This document shows, in pieces, positions 1-13,900 of a stretch of 64,000 nt of DNA. Position 1 is the stretch's first letter, and every line of letters begins with the position of its first letter. Under the pieces are notes generated by a model. It saw nothing but the letters and a program-made list of their open reading frames with translations, was not told where the DNA came from and searched no databases. Made by a program: the position numbers and the translations under genes. Origin of the DNA: Pedobacter zeae (lineage in GTDB: Bacteria > Bacteroidota > Bacteroidia > Sphingobacteriales > Sphingobacteriaceae); NCBI RefSeq assembly GCF_014196715.1, contig NZ_JACIEF010000001.1, positions 850,872 to 914,871 on the forward strand, written 5' to 3'.

Positions 1-1334
1 TAGCTGCATGCGACAGGTTAGGCCTCCTGGTGATCGATGAATCATTTGATTGCTGGAAAGTTGGAAAAAACAAACAGGATTATGCAAAATATTTTAACGA
101 ATGGTGGCAACGCGATTTAGACGCAATGGTTTTGCGCGATCGCAATCACCCTTCTATTATCATGTGGAGCATTGGCAACGAAATTGTGGAAAGAGGTACT
201 CCCGGGGCAGTAGAAACAGCAAAAATGCTGGCTGATGCCATTAAAAAAATAGATACTACACGTCCGGTTACCTCAGCCATTGTAGACAATGGAAAAGATT
301 GGACCTTAATGGATTCATTAATGGCCACGCACGATGTGACCGGTTACAACTATCATTTATCGACCGCGCCTGCCGATCATAAACGGGTACCGTCGCGGAT
401 CATTTTCCAATCAGAGTCGTATCCTAAAGATGCGTTTTTAAATTGGCAGCTGGTTAAAAACAATCCGTTTGTAATTGGCGATTTTGTTTGGACCGCCATA
501 GATTACCTGGGAGAATCGGGAATAGGCCGGTGGTATTATTCGGGTGATGTGCCGGGAGAACACTGGGAAAATGATTTTTTCCCATGGCATGGTGCCTATT
601 GTGGTGATGTTGACCTTTTGGGATGGAGGAAGCCAATTTCGCATTACCGCAACCTGCTGTACAATAATACCGAAAAATTGTATATGGCGGTTCGCGAACC
701 TAAACCCGAGCCGCTCGAAATTAAAACAACCTGGTGGGCCGTGTGGCCAACCTGGGAAAGCTGGAACTGGCCCGGCTATGAAGGGAAAAATATAGAGGTA
801 GAAGTATATTCGAAATACAAAAAAGTAAGGCTCTACCTGGACAATAAATTGCTGGGAGAAAAACCCACCGGGCTTGAACAGGAGTTTAAAGCTACCTTTC
901 CGGTTCCATATGCTCCGGGAACACTTAAAGCCGTTGGTATAGAAAACGATAAGGAAGCAGAATCGTTTGTGCTGCAAACTGGCGGAGCTGCCGCGCAGCT
1001 TAAATTATCTGCCGACCGCAAAGAACTATTATCAAACGGACAGGATCTAGCCTATATAACCATCGAAATAACAGATAAAAACGGGATCACTCAACCCAAT
1101 GCCGGAAATCGCCTGGAATTTAAAATCGAAGGACAGGGTGTTATTGCCGGAATAGATAATGCGGATATTAAAGATGTTGATCAGTACACCGGTAACTCGC
1201 GCAAGGCATGGCATGGACGGGCATTGGTTGTAATCAAAAGCACGCATAACGCAGGTGAAATTAAGCTTACAGTTACATCAAGTGGGCTGGAACAGAAAAG
1301 CATCACCATTAAATCAATACAAAGTAACTTATAA
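1..1334 (+). CDS. Glycoside hydrolase family 2 protein (beta-galactosidase type), 5' end outside window
   Basis: The reading frame is open from base 3, so the N-terminus (sugar-binding and immunoglobulin-like domains) lies upstream; the GTG at 30 is internal. The visible part starts in the TIM barrel. The acid/base Glu is in the SIGNEI motif (codon 180-182) and the likely nucleophile Glu is in FQSES (codon 414-416). After the barrel come a DUF4982-like beta-sandwich (about bases 690-960) and a C-terminal bacterial immunoglobulin-like domain of the type found in long GH2 beta-galactosidases. It probably removes terminal beta-galactosyl residues in the periplasm. It is followed after 15 bp by the GH97 gene, which suggests one operon. 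The family is clear; the exact sugar is inferred. Confidence 0.88.
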   Translation, partial: AACDRLGLLVIDESFDCWKVGKNKQDYAKYFNEWWQRDLDAMVLRDRNHPSIIMWSIGNEIVERGTPGAVETAKMLADAIKKIDTTRPVTSAIVDNGKDWTLMDSLMATHDVTGYNYHLSTAPADHKRVPSRIIFQSESYPKDAFLNWQLVKNNPFVIGDFVWTAIDYLGESGIGRWYYSGDVPGEHWENDFFPWHGAYCGDVDLLGWRKPISHYRNLLYNNTEKLYMAVREPKPEPLEIKTTWWAVWPTWESWNWPGYEGKNIEVEVYSKYKKVRLYLDNKLLGEKPTGLEQEFKATFPVPYAPGTLKAVGIENDKEAESFVLQTGGAAAQLKLSADRKELLSNGQDLAYITIEITDKNGITQPNAGNRLEFKIEGQGVIAGIDNADIKDVDQYTGNSRKAWHGRALVVIKSTHNAGEIKLTVTSSGLEQKSITIKSIQSNL

Positions 1335-1349
1335 CTATTAATATCACTA

Positions 1350-3335
1350 ATGAATAAATTCTTTTTTCGGGTTATCATTTTTACGGTCTTATGGCCTGCT
1401 CTGGTAAATGCCCAACTATTGCATCTTAAATCTCCTGATGGGAAAATCGATATGGCTCTGGAGAACGGAGCGAAAATGTTATGGTCGGTAAAATATGAAG
1501 GTACAGAGGTTGTTGTCCCTTCAGTTATTTCTCTAACACTGGGCAACGGGCTGGTTTTAGGAAATCATGCAAAAGTTAACAGCATTAAAAAAGCAAGTGT
1601 TAATACCGTTTTTAATACCCCTGTTTATAAAAAGAAATCGGTTATTGACGAGTATAACCAGCTAACCATAAACTTTAAAGGCGATTTTGGTTTGATTTTA
1701 AGGGCTTATAACGATGGGGTGGCCTATCGTTTTTTTACCAGGAAAAAAGGAGAAATTATTGTTGAGCGCGAAGAAGCTAATTTTAACTTCAGTAAAGATC
1801 ATAAAGCTTTTATTCCTTACGTACGCGATTTAAGGGAAAATAACCAATACATATCTGCTTTCGAATCTACCTACGATGAAATCCCGCTTTCGAAAATGGT
1901 AAAAGATTCGCTGGCCATTTCTCCGCTTCTTGTTGACTTGGAAAATGGAAAAAAAGCAGCTATTGTAGAAGCCGAACTGGTTGATTATCCGGGTATGTTC
2001 CTCACCCGGAACAAGGAGGTAGCGCACAGCTTACACGGAACTTTTGCCCGTTACCCTAAAGCAGAGCGTTTAGGCGGATTTAATAAAATGAATTATATGG
2101 TAACTGAAAGGGAGGCTTACCTTGCCAAAACCAGTGGCAACCGTAATTTTCCGTGGAGGGCTGTTATCATAAGTGAAAATGACAGAGACCTTTTAAACAA
2201 TGATATGGTGCAAAAACTCTCTGTGCCTTCACAAATTGCCGATATCAGCTGGATCAAACCAGGCAAAGTAGCCTGGGACTGGTGGAATGACTGGAATATA
2301 TCAGGAGTGGATTTTAAGGCCGGAATTAATACAGAAACCTATAAATATTATATAGATTTTGCCGCTAAAAACCACATTGAATATGTAGTGCTGGACGAAG
2401 GGTGGAGTGAAGAAACCGACCTGTTAAAAATATCACCCCACATAAACGTTAAAGAACTGATCAGTTACGGGAAGCAGAAAAATGTGGGCATAATACTTTG
2501 GGCATCGTGGTTTGCCATAAATAAGGTTTTAGATGATGCTTTTACCCAGTATTCGAGTATGGGAATTAAAGGTTTTAAAATAGATTTTATGGATCGCGAC
2601 GATCAGAAAATGGTAAATTCTATTTATAACATCGCTAAAAAAGCTGCAGATTATAAACTCCTTATCGACTATCATGGCATGTATAAACCCACAGGGATAC
2701 AGCGTACCTATCCTAATGTTATCAATTTTGAAGGGGTAAAAGGATTGGAAAATGCCAAATGGACACCGAAAGACGATATGCCTCATTATGAAACCACCAT
2801 CCCTTTTATCAGAACGCTGGCCGGACCCATGGATTATACGCCGGGAGCCATGCGCAATGCCACAAAAGCAGATTTTCATCCAAGTAATTCCATGCCGATG
2901 AGCCAGGGTACAAGGTCGCACCAGTTAGCCATGTATGTGGTATATGAGGCGCCCTTACAAATGATGGCCGATAGCCCGACAGCATATATGAAAGAACAGG
3001 AGAGTACCAGTTTTATTTCGAAGATACCAACCACCTTTGATGAAACAGTTGCCCTTGATGGAAAAGTGGGCGAATACGTTGCCATAGCCAGGAAAAAGGA
3101 GGATAAATGGTACATAGGCGGACTCACCAACTGGTCGGCCAGAACAATAACCGTCGATTTGTCATTTTTGGGCAAAAGTAAATTTTCAGCAGAAATTTTT
3201 AAGGATGGAATGAATGCCAATAAGGATGCAGCCGATTATAAACACGAAATAGTTAGAGTAACCAGTGCTGATAAGCTGACCATTGATATGGCGAATGGAG
3301 GCGGCTTTGCAATCATCATTAATCCGGAAAAATAG
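1350..3335 (+). CDS. Glycoside hydrolase family 97 protein (probable retaining alpha-galactosidase)
   Basis: 661 aa with a signal peptide ending near VNAQ, then the GH97 N-terminal beta-sandwich (about residues 22-290), a TIM barrel (about 300-560) and a C-terminal beta-sheet domain. GH97 has two mechanisms: inverting SusB-type alpha-glucosidases and retaining alpha-galactosidases. The segment KIDFMDRDD places Asp415 where, as I recall, retaining members have their nucleophile, and the length also matches that group, so alpha-galactosidase is favoured over alpha-glucosidase. A candidate acid/base is Glu461 in NFEG. It lies 15 bp after the GH2 gene and 88 bp before the GH43 gene, all on one strand. 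Specificity needs assay. Confidence 0.87.
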   Translation: MNKFFFRVIIFTVLWPALVNAQLLHLKSPDGKIDMALENGAKMLWSVKYEGTEVVVPSVISLTLGNGLVLGNHAKVNSIKKASVNTVFNTPVYKKKSVIDEYNQLTINFKGDFGLILRAYNDGVAYRFFTRKKGEIIVEREEANFNFSKDHKAFIPYVRDLRENNQYISAFESTYDEIPLSKMVKDSLAISPLLVDLENGKKAAIVEAELVDYPGMFLTRNKEVAHSLHGTFARYPKAERLGGFNKMNYMVTEREAYLAKTSGNRNFPWRAVIISENDRDLLNNDMVQKLSVPSQIADISWIKPGKVAWDWWNDWNISGVDFKAGINTETYKYYIDFAAKNHIEYVVLDEGWSEETDLLKISPHINVKELISYGKQKNVGIILWASWFAINKVLDDAFTQYSSMGIKGFKIDFMDRDDQKMVNSIYNIAKKAADYKLLIDYHGMYKPTGIQRTYPNVINFEGVKGLENAKWTPKDDMPHYETTIPFIRTLAGPMDYTPGAMRNATKADFHPSNSMPMSQGTRSHQLAMYVVYEAPLQMMADSPTAYMKEQESTSFISKIPTTFDETVALDGKVGEYVAIARKKEDKWYIGGLTNWSARTITVDLSFLGKSKFSAEIFKDGMNANKDAADYKHEIVRVTSADKLTIDMANGGGFAIIINPEK

Positions 3336-3423
3336 TTTGATCGCAGCCTCATTTATCGATATCAGGGCTGAGGTAGATTTATTTTGAAGAAGACATTTTA
3401 TTTGTTCAAGAAGAATTTTAAAT

Positions 3424-4992
3424 ATGAAAAGAATCATTACCCTTTTAATCATTGTTTTGGGCTGCTATCGCGGCGCTGATGCCCAGGGATATAAAAATCC
3501 GGTGATTTCCGGTTTTCATCCCGATCCGAGTGTATGCCGGGCTGGCGATGATTATTACCTGGTCACCAGCAGTTTTGAATACTTTCCCGGAGTTCCGGTT
3601 TTTCACAGTAAAGACTTAATTAACTGGACCAAAATAGGCCATTGCCTTACCCGTCCGTCCCAGCTTAAATTAGACAAATGTGCTCCTTCGGCGGGTATTT
3701 ATGCACCCACTATCCGTTATCACGAAGGGCGTTTTTACATGGTGACCACCAATGTATCGGGTGGTGGAAATTTTTATGTACATACCGATAATCCGGCTGG
3801 TGAGTGGTCTGAACCTGTATTTGTAGAGCAGGGCGGTATCGATCCTACTTTATACTTCGAAGGGGGTAAAAATTACTTCATTTCGAATGGTGAAGGCATC
3901 ACCATCAGTGAAATAGACCTTAAAACTGGAAAAAGACTTACCGAAAGTAAGATTGTATGGAAGGGTACCGGCGGGCGGTATCCGGAATCCCCGCATCTTT
4001 ATAAGAAGGATGGTTGGTACTACCTGCTCATTTCAGAAGGAGGGACTGAATATGGGCATAAAATGACCATTGCCCGTAGCAGATCGATCTATGGGCCTTA
4101 TGATCCAAATCCTTCTAACCCTATTTTAACCCACATTAATGAAAATGCACAAAGTAATCCCATCCAGGGTACGGGGCATGGCGATTTTGTGCAGGCTCAT
4201 GATGGTTCGTGGTGGGTTGTATTTCTGGGCTTTCGCCCCCAAAGTTTACTCCACCATGTATTGGGGCGGGAAACTTTTTTAGCCCCCGTAAGATGGGATG
4301 TAAATGCATGGCCTGTTATAAATGGCAATGGTACGGTAGATATCGATATGAATGTGCCTACCTTACCCTTAAAACCTGTTAAGCAACCGGATTATTCAAC
4401 AAATTTTAACGAAAATAAATTAAGTGTTAATTGGAACTACCTGCGAAACCCATTTATGGAAAATTATTCCCTTACCGAAAAGAAAGGTTCATTGAGGCTC
4501 AAGGCAAGCCCGGTTTCTTTAGACGATCATGATTCGCCCACTTTTGTTGGACGAAGACAGGAACATATCAATTTTACAGCTACCGCTTCCTTGTCGTTAA
4601 ACGATGCCGTAGAAGGCGACGAGGCCGGAATGACGGCTTACTATTCGCCCCAGGCACATTATGATGTTTTTTTGAAAAAATCGAATAATGGCAAATATAA
4701 AGTATCCTTAAATTATAAAATGGGTGCACTGGACCACGTTGCCCAAGAAGTTGAAATTCCCGGCGATCATGCTTATTTACAAGTAAAAGGAGATAAGGAT
4801 TTTTATTCGTTTTACTATTCAGTAGATGGTAAAGAATTTAAATTTTTAAGTAAGATAAACATATGGTACCTGAGTTCTGAAACGAACGGAGGTTTTACTG
4901 GTGTTTTAATTGGGTTATATGCCCAATCCAAAAATAAAAATACGAAAGCCTACGGCGATTTTGATGAGTTTATATATAAACCGGCGCTTTAG
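3424..4992 (+). CDS. Glycoside hydrolase family 43 protein (beta-xylosidase / alpha-L-arabinofuranosidase)
   Basis: 522 aa, secreted (signal peptide to about residue 20, ending DAQG). The five-bladed propeller occupies about residues 22-310. All three GH43 catalytic acids are present: the general base Asp34 in FHPDPS, the pKa-setting Asp140 in GIDPTL and the general acid Glu188 in YPESPH. A C-terminal concanavalin-like beta-sandwich (about 330-515) is typical of the XynB-like GH43 branch. It would release xylose or arabinose from side chains or from xylo-oligosaccharides. GH43 members are commonly bifunctional, so the substrate is not decided by sequence. Confidence 0.9.
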   Translation: MKRIITLLIIVLGCYRGADAQGYKNPVISGFHPDPSVCRAGDDYYLVTSSFEYFPGVPVFHSKDLINWTKIGHCLTRPSQLKLDKCAPSAGIYAPTIRYHEGRFYMVTTNVSGGGNFYVHTDNPAGEWSEPVFVEQGGIDPTLYFEGGKNYFISNGEGITISEIDLKTGKRLTESKIVWKGTGGRYPESPHLYKKDGWYYLLISEGGTEYGHKMTIARSRSIYGPYDPNPSNPILTHINENAQSNPIQGTGHGDFVQAHDGSWWVVFLGFRPQSLLHHVLGRETFLAPVRWDVNAWPVINGNGTVDIDMNVPTLPLKPVKQPDYSTNFNENKLSVNWNYLRNPFMENYSLTEKKGSLRLKASPVSLDDHDSPTFVGRRQEHINFTATASLSLNDAVEGDEAGMTAYYSPQAHYDVFLKKSNNGKYKVSLNYKMGALDHVAQEVEIPGDHAYLQVKGDKDFYSFYYSVDGKEFKFLSKINIWYLSSETNGGFTGVLIGLYAQSKNKNTKAYGDFDEFIYKPAL

Positions 4993-5052
4993 ATCAATGC
5001 AGGGTAATGACATTTTATCAGCATAACGATCGTAATAAAGCCAAAAACGAGG

Positions 5053-8636
<3,584 letters not shown>

Positions 8637-8693
8637 GGGTACCGAAGAAGGTAAAGAGAAAGAATACATAACAATTAATAGATATTGGAATAA

Positions 8694-10781
8694 ATGATGA
8701 AGAAGTATTTAATAACGCTCTTGTTATCTGCACTGTGTGCAATCCAGGTAAAATCGCAGACTGCAGCTGCCTATTTTCCGGAAAAGGATCTAATTACCAC
8801 AGGGATATACTATTACCCGGAACATTGGAAAGAAAACCAATGGGAACGCGATATTAAAAAGATTGCAGACATGGGCTATGAGTTTGTTCACCTTGCTGAG
8901 TTTGCCTGGTTTAAGATGGAACCAGAAGAAGGGCATTTTGATTTTACCTGGCTGGATAAAGTAGTTGATCTCTGCACCAAATATAAACTTAAAGTGGTGA
9001 TGTGCACCCCATCGGCAACTACACCGGCCTGGATGCGCGTAAACTACCCCGAAACTTTTATCATGGATGGGCATTATATCCGTGCTGAACACGGGACAAG
9101 GGGGCTGGGTTCGATCGTTAATTCCAAATACCGCTCGTTTGTTGAAAAAATAGTGCTCGAAATGGCAAAACGCTACGGAAAAAACAAGAATATAACTGGC
9201 TGGCAACTTGATAATGAGCCCGATGCCAAACCCGATTATAGTCCATCCTCGCAGGAAGCTTTCAGGCAATGGCTAAAAAACAGGTACCAAACCATTGAGG
9301 CCTTAAATGAGGCCTGGGGCACAGCTTTCTGGAGTCAGTGGTATAACAGTTTTGAGCAGGTTATGATCCACAATACCAACCTGGTGGGATGGTGGGGAAA
9401 TAACCCACATGCCTTGCTCGATTTTAAGCGTTATTGCGCTGATGCGCAGGCCGGGTTTCTTGATCTTCAGGCCGCGCTGCTAAGAGATCACATTGCTAAA
9501 ACCCAATACATTACCACCAATTATACCGCGGTTTGCACCGGCGCTGATCCTGGCCGAACAAAGAAAGTCGACTTTGCGGCCTATACCGCCTATCCTAATG
9601 GCGGCAGCGATAATATCGGCGAGCTTGGCTTCAGGCTGGGCGATAGCAGGGTATTATTATTCGCATCTTCGTACTATCAGCAATTGAGAGGATTATCCGG
9701 TGTAATGGAGATTCAACCCGGTCCGGTAAACTGGGGAAGCTATAACCCACTGCTTTTACCCGGAACCGTACGCATGTGGTTATACCATTCATTTGCAGCT
9801 GGCGGAAAACTGGCCTGCTCTTATCGTTTCAGGCAGATATTATATAGTGCCGAACAATACCATTCCGGGGTGATAAAAACCGATGGTACGACACCTTCGC
9901 CAGGCGGAGAGGAGTATATTCAGTTTAACAAGGAAATAAAACAGTTGCGAAAATTATATAAACCAGGCAAAACAATGCCCCAAAAGCTGGCTGCACGATC
10001 TACAGGTATCCTCTGGAACCTGGAAAATTACTGGACAATAGACCGGCAAAAGCAAACCAACCAATGGGATACCTGGGGATACCCGGTTAAATTTATGGAG
10101 GCTGCAAAATCGCTTGGCGCACCGGTAGATATCATCAATGAAACAAGCGATTTTTCTAAATATAGTGTTGTTATTGTGCCTGCTTACGAAATGGCTGATG
10201 CTGCATTGATTAAAAAATGGGAAAAATATGTTGCTGATGGCGGGCATTTAATAATTACCTGCCGCACTGCAACCAAAAACAGGATGGGGCATTTCTGGGA
10301 AGACAAAACTGCCGTACCAATAACGGGTTTGATAGGGGCCGAAATCCTGGCTACAGATATGCTTTCGGGGCGATCCAGGGGCGATGTTCAGATCGGTTCA
10401 AAACATTATGGCTGGAATAGTTGGGCAGATTTGCTTCAGGCCAAACCAAATTCGGAGGTTGTTGGCGTTTACCAGGACCAGTTCTACAAAGGGAAACCGG
10501 CTGTGGTAAAGCGTAAAATTGGCAAGGGGGAAGTAACTTATATTGGCGTAGCTACTGCCGACTTTGAACTGGAAAAGGATATTTTAACCAATACATATAC
10601 CAGTGCAGGAGCTACCGTTGAAAACTATCCCAAAGGCATTTACGTATATTGGAGAGATGGCTTTTACATGGCTGTAAATTATTCTTCAACCGATTATACG
10701 TTTAATCTCCCTAAAACGGCGCAACTTGTTATCGGAAAGAAAACCCTTGAGCCTGCCGGCGTACTGGTTTGGACAGAATAA
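8694..10781 (+). CDS. Glycoside hydrolase family 42 beta-galactosidase
   Basis: 695 aa with a signal peptide (to about VKSQ). The GH42 TIM barrel opens with the family's YYYPEHW and AEFAW segments. Acid/base Glu175 lies in WQLDNEPD and nucleophile Glu339 in VMEIQPG. After it come the trimerisation domain (about residues 420-620, GATase-like fold) and a short C-terminal beta domain. GH42 enzymes release terminal beta-galactose from short oligosaccharides. Two ATGs are adjacent at the start (MMKKY), so the protein could begin one codon later. It is the last enzyme gene before the regulator. Confidence 0.9.
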   Translation: MMKKYLITLLLSALCAIQVKSQTAAAYFPEKDLITTGIYYYPEHWKENQWERDIKKIADMGYEFVHLAEFAWFKMEPEEGHFDFTWLDKVVDLCTKYKLKVVMCTPSATTPAWMRVNYPETFIMDGHYIRAEHGTRGLGSIVNSKYRSFVEKIVLEMAKRYGKNKNITGWQLDNEPDAKPDYSPSSQEAFRQWLKNRYQTIEALNEAWGTAFWSQWYNSFEQVMIHNTNLVGWWGNNPHALLDFKRYCADAQAGFLDLQAALLRDHIAKTQYITTNYTAVCTGADPGRTKKVDFAAYTAYPNGGSDNIGELGFRLGDSRVLLFASSYYQQLRGLSGVMEIQPGPVNWGSYNPLLLPGTVRMWLYHSFAAGGKLACSYRFRQILYSAEQYHSGVIKTDGTTPSPGGEEYIQFNKEIKQLRKLYKPGKTMPQKLAARSTGILWNLENYWTIDRQKQTNQWDTWGYPVKFMEAAKSLGAPVDIINETSDFSKYSVVIVPAYEMADAALIKKWEKYVADGGHLIITCRTATKNRMGHFWEDKTAVPITGLIGAEILATDMLSGRSRGDVQIGSKHYGWNSWADLLQAKPNSEVVGVYQDQFYKGKPAVVKRKIGKGEVTYIGVATADFELEKDILTNTYTSAGATVENYPKGIYVYWRDGFYMAVNYSSTDYTFNLPKTAQLVIGKKTLEPAGVLVWTE

Positions 10782-10933
10782 ACCTGAATTTTAAACTTGG
10801 AGTATTGCTGAGCCTATGTTGGGATTTTATTGTAAATTAGCAGTATTAACGTTAACCAAACGATTATAAATTTTGCCTTTTTGATAGTGACCGATTTCCG
10901 CTGAACGGATACATCCGGTATTAATAAAAAAAT
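10782..10933 (+). promoter_or_regulatory. Spacer before the HTCS gene, likely holding its promoter
   Basis: This 152-bp AT-rich spacer separates GH42 from the regulator and is longer than the other gaps in the upstream enzyme run. The stretch TATAAATTTTG near 10865 resembles a Bacteroidota -7 element with one extra base, but I see no well-placed -33 TTTG. A separate promoter for the regulator is inferred from spacing. Confidence 0.3.
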
Positions 10934-13900
10934 ATGCTTCGGTTTTTAGCCCTGATCTGTGCACTGGTGTGGTGTAATTTACTTTATTCCCAAGAAGATA
11001 CTTACCGTTTTTCCCGTATTGATATTACTAATGGTTTATCAGATAACCAAACAAACGCAATATATAAAGACCATAAGGGATTTATGTGGTTTGGAACCAT
11101 GGCCGGACTGAGTAGATTCGATGGACACGATTTCAAGATTTTCAGGCACAATTCAAAAGACAGTTCAAGCCTTCCAAATGGCTATGTAATTGGCATATTT
11201 GAGGGCCCAGAGCGGGAACTTTGGGTCAAATCAAACCAGGGTTTCAGTATTTACGATGCGGCAAGCGAAAAGTTTGAAAGCTTTCAGCAAAAACATTTTG
11301 CGAAGTATAAAATTCCGGGTGGATACCTTAGGGAGGTAAAAACAGATGGTCGTGGAAAGTTATATTTTAATGTCGAAAACCAGGGTATTTATGGTTACGA
11401 TTCGAAGACGCGTACGTCGAAAAAATATACTTTGAAAGGTGAGCAGATAAATGAACTGAAGAATACTCAGATAAGTGATTTTATTGATGATTTAAAGGGT
11501 AATTTGTGGGTTGTTTACTATAATGGGATAATAGACAAATTTAATCTAAAACAACAGCGGGTAACGAACCGTTATCAGGCTGTATATGAGTATTTTGCTG
11601 GTCAGGCGAGTTGGTGTAGTTTCAGCAGTGACGCTGATGGCGATATCTATATTTTTAGCGGGACCAATCCTTTTGGCCTGTTTTATCTCCATACGGCAAG
11701 CGAGAAGTTTCATTATTTCGGGAAAAAGCAAGACCATACAGGTTTAAGCTCCAAAAATGTAAGCCGTGTAATTGAAGGAGACGATGGAAAAATTTGGATT
11801 GGTACCGATCATGGCGGAATTAATATCCTGGATAAAAAGACCAGGAGATTAACCTATATCTTAAATAAAGAGAACGACCCACGGAGCTTAAGCGATAACA
11901 GTATTTCAGCCTTATACAAGGATAACAACCATATTATCTGGATTGGCACCTTTAAAAAAGGAATTTGTTTCTATCATAAAAGTGTTTATAAGTTCCCGGC
12001 CAATCCTTATCTGGCTGGTAAAAGCCCAATAAAAAAAGATGTTAATTGCTTTGCAGAAGATAATCACAACAATTTATGGATAGGCACCAACGGAGAGGGC
12101 TTATTGCGTTTAAATAAAATAACCGGCGAGATTACCACTTACCGCAATAACCCCGAAAATAATAATTCTTTAAGCAGCGACATTGTGGTAAGTCTTGAAA
12201 TAGACCACGAAGGCATATTATGGATCGGCACTTATTTAGGAGGTCTTGATGCTTTTGATGGAAAAAACTTCAGGCATTTTAAACCCGGTCCGGGCCCCGA
12301 TAAACTATCAGATAACCGCGTTTATGCCTTGCTGAATGATTCTTACAACCGGCTTTGGGTAGGGACTCTAAATGGCGGACTCAACTTATTTGATCGCCAG
12401 ACCGGAACATTTAAACATTTTAATCCTGATATTAAAAATACGATAAATTCTTATGTGGTTTCCTGTTTGTATGAAGACAGGAATAAAAATATCTGGATTG
12501 GCACCACAGGAGGTGTTAACATTTTTGATCACAAAAGTGGTACCTTCAGATACCTGAAAAATAATCCTGCAGACAGCAACAGCCTGATCCAGAACGATGT
12601 AAACTCTATTTTGCAGGATGCCCGTGGATGGATGTGGATCGGTACAAAAGAAGGAATCAGTATATACGATCCGGTTAGGGCTACATTCAAAAATCTGAAT
12701 GAAGCTGCCGGATTGCCTGAAGATATGGTGTTCGAACTTTTGGAGGATGAACACCACGATATCTGGTATAGCTCACGGAAAGGTCTTTTCAAGGTTTCGG
12801 TAAGCCGTAACGGGAAGAATTATCACTTCAGATATAGCAAATACAACCAGTTGGACGGGCTTGAAAGTACCCAGTTTAACATCAATGCTGCGGGTAAAAC
12901 CAAGGCAGGTGAGCTGATTTTCGGCGGGCCAAGTGGATTTAATATATTCAGGGCCAGCGAAATCAAAAACAGCAGTGTACCTGCTGCCTTGGTGATGACC
13001 GACCTGGAGGTATTTTACCATAAAGTTGGTGTAGGCGAACGGATAAACGGACATGTGGTTTTACCCGAAACCATAACCTCGCTCAGCAATTTAAATCTCA
13101 CCTACAAGGAGAATATCTTTTCAATCCAGTTCGCGTTGCTCAATTATTTAAATCCGGATAAAATCATCTATAAATATAATCTCGAAGGTTTTGATAAACG
13201 CTGGCTTACTGTTTCATCAGAACTGCGTAAAGCTACCTTTACCAACCTCGATCCCGGAAATTATACCCTTCATGTAAGGGCTTTTAACGAAAATGATCCT
13301 CTTCCAATAGCCGAATCGCACCTGAACATTACCGTTTCACCTCCTTTTTGGAGAACCACCTGGGCATATATCATTTACATGGCAATGATAGGATTTGCAC
13401 TGCTGTATGTACGCAGCAGGGGCATTCTTAAGCTTAAACGGGAGTTTGCCCTGGCACAGGAAAGGGCTGAGGCACGGCAGCTGCGGGAGCAAGACCGTAA
13501 AGAGGCAGAACGGTTGCGTGAACTGGATTTGCTAAAGATTAAATTTTTAACCAATCTGAGCCATGAATTCAGAACACCCATTTCATTAATTCTTGCCCCG
13601 GTTGATAAGCTGTTAATTTCAGCAAAAGAAAACGAGCGGTACGGGCAGCTGGCAATGATTAAAAGAAATGCAAGGCGTTTATTAAACATGGTAAACCAAT
13701 TGCTCGATTTCCGTAAAATGGAGGAACAGGAGCTACGGTTAAACAATACCGAAGGCGAAGTGGTATCCTTTATCAAAGATGCCACAGATTCTTTTTATGA
13801 TCTGGCCGAACGTAAGCAGATAAAACTGACTTTCGCCAGCCCGATCGAAAGCTTGTATGCCTATTTTGATCATGATAAAGTAGAACGTATTGTATTTAAT

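Noticed and set aside
438..977. A 179-codon minus-strand ORF opposite the first GH2 gene
   Set aside because: It lies wholly inside a conserved GH2 coding region on the other strand and shows no recognisable domain; a shadow ORF.
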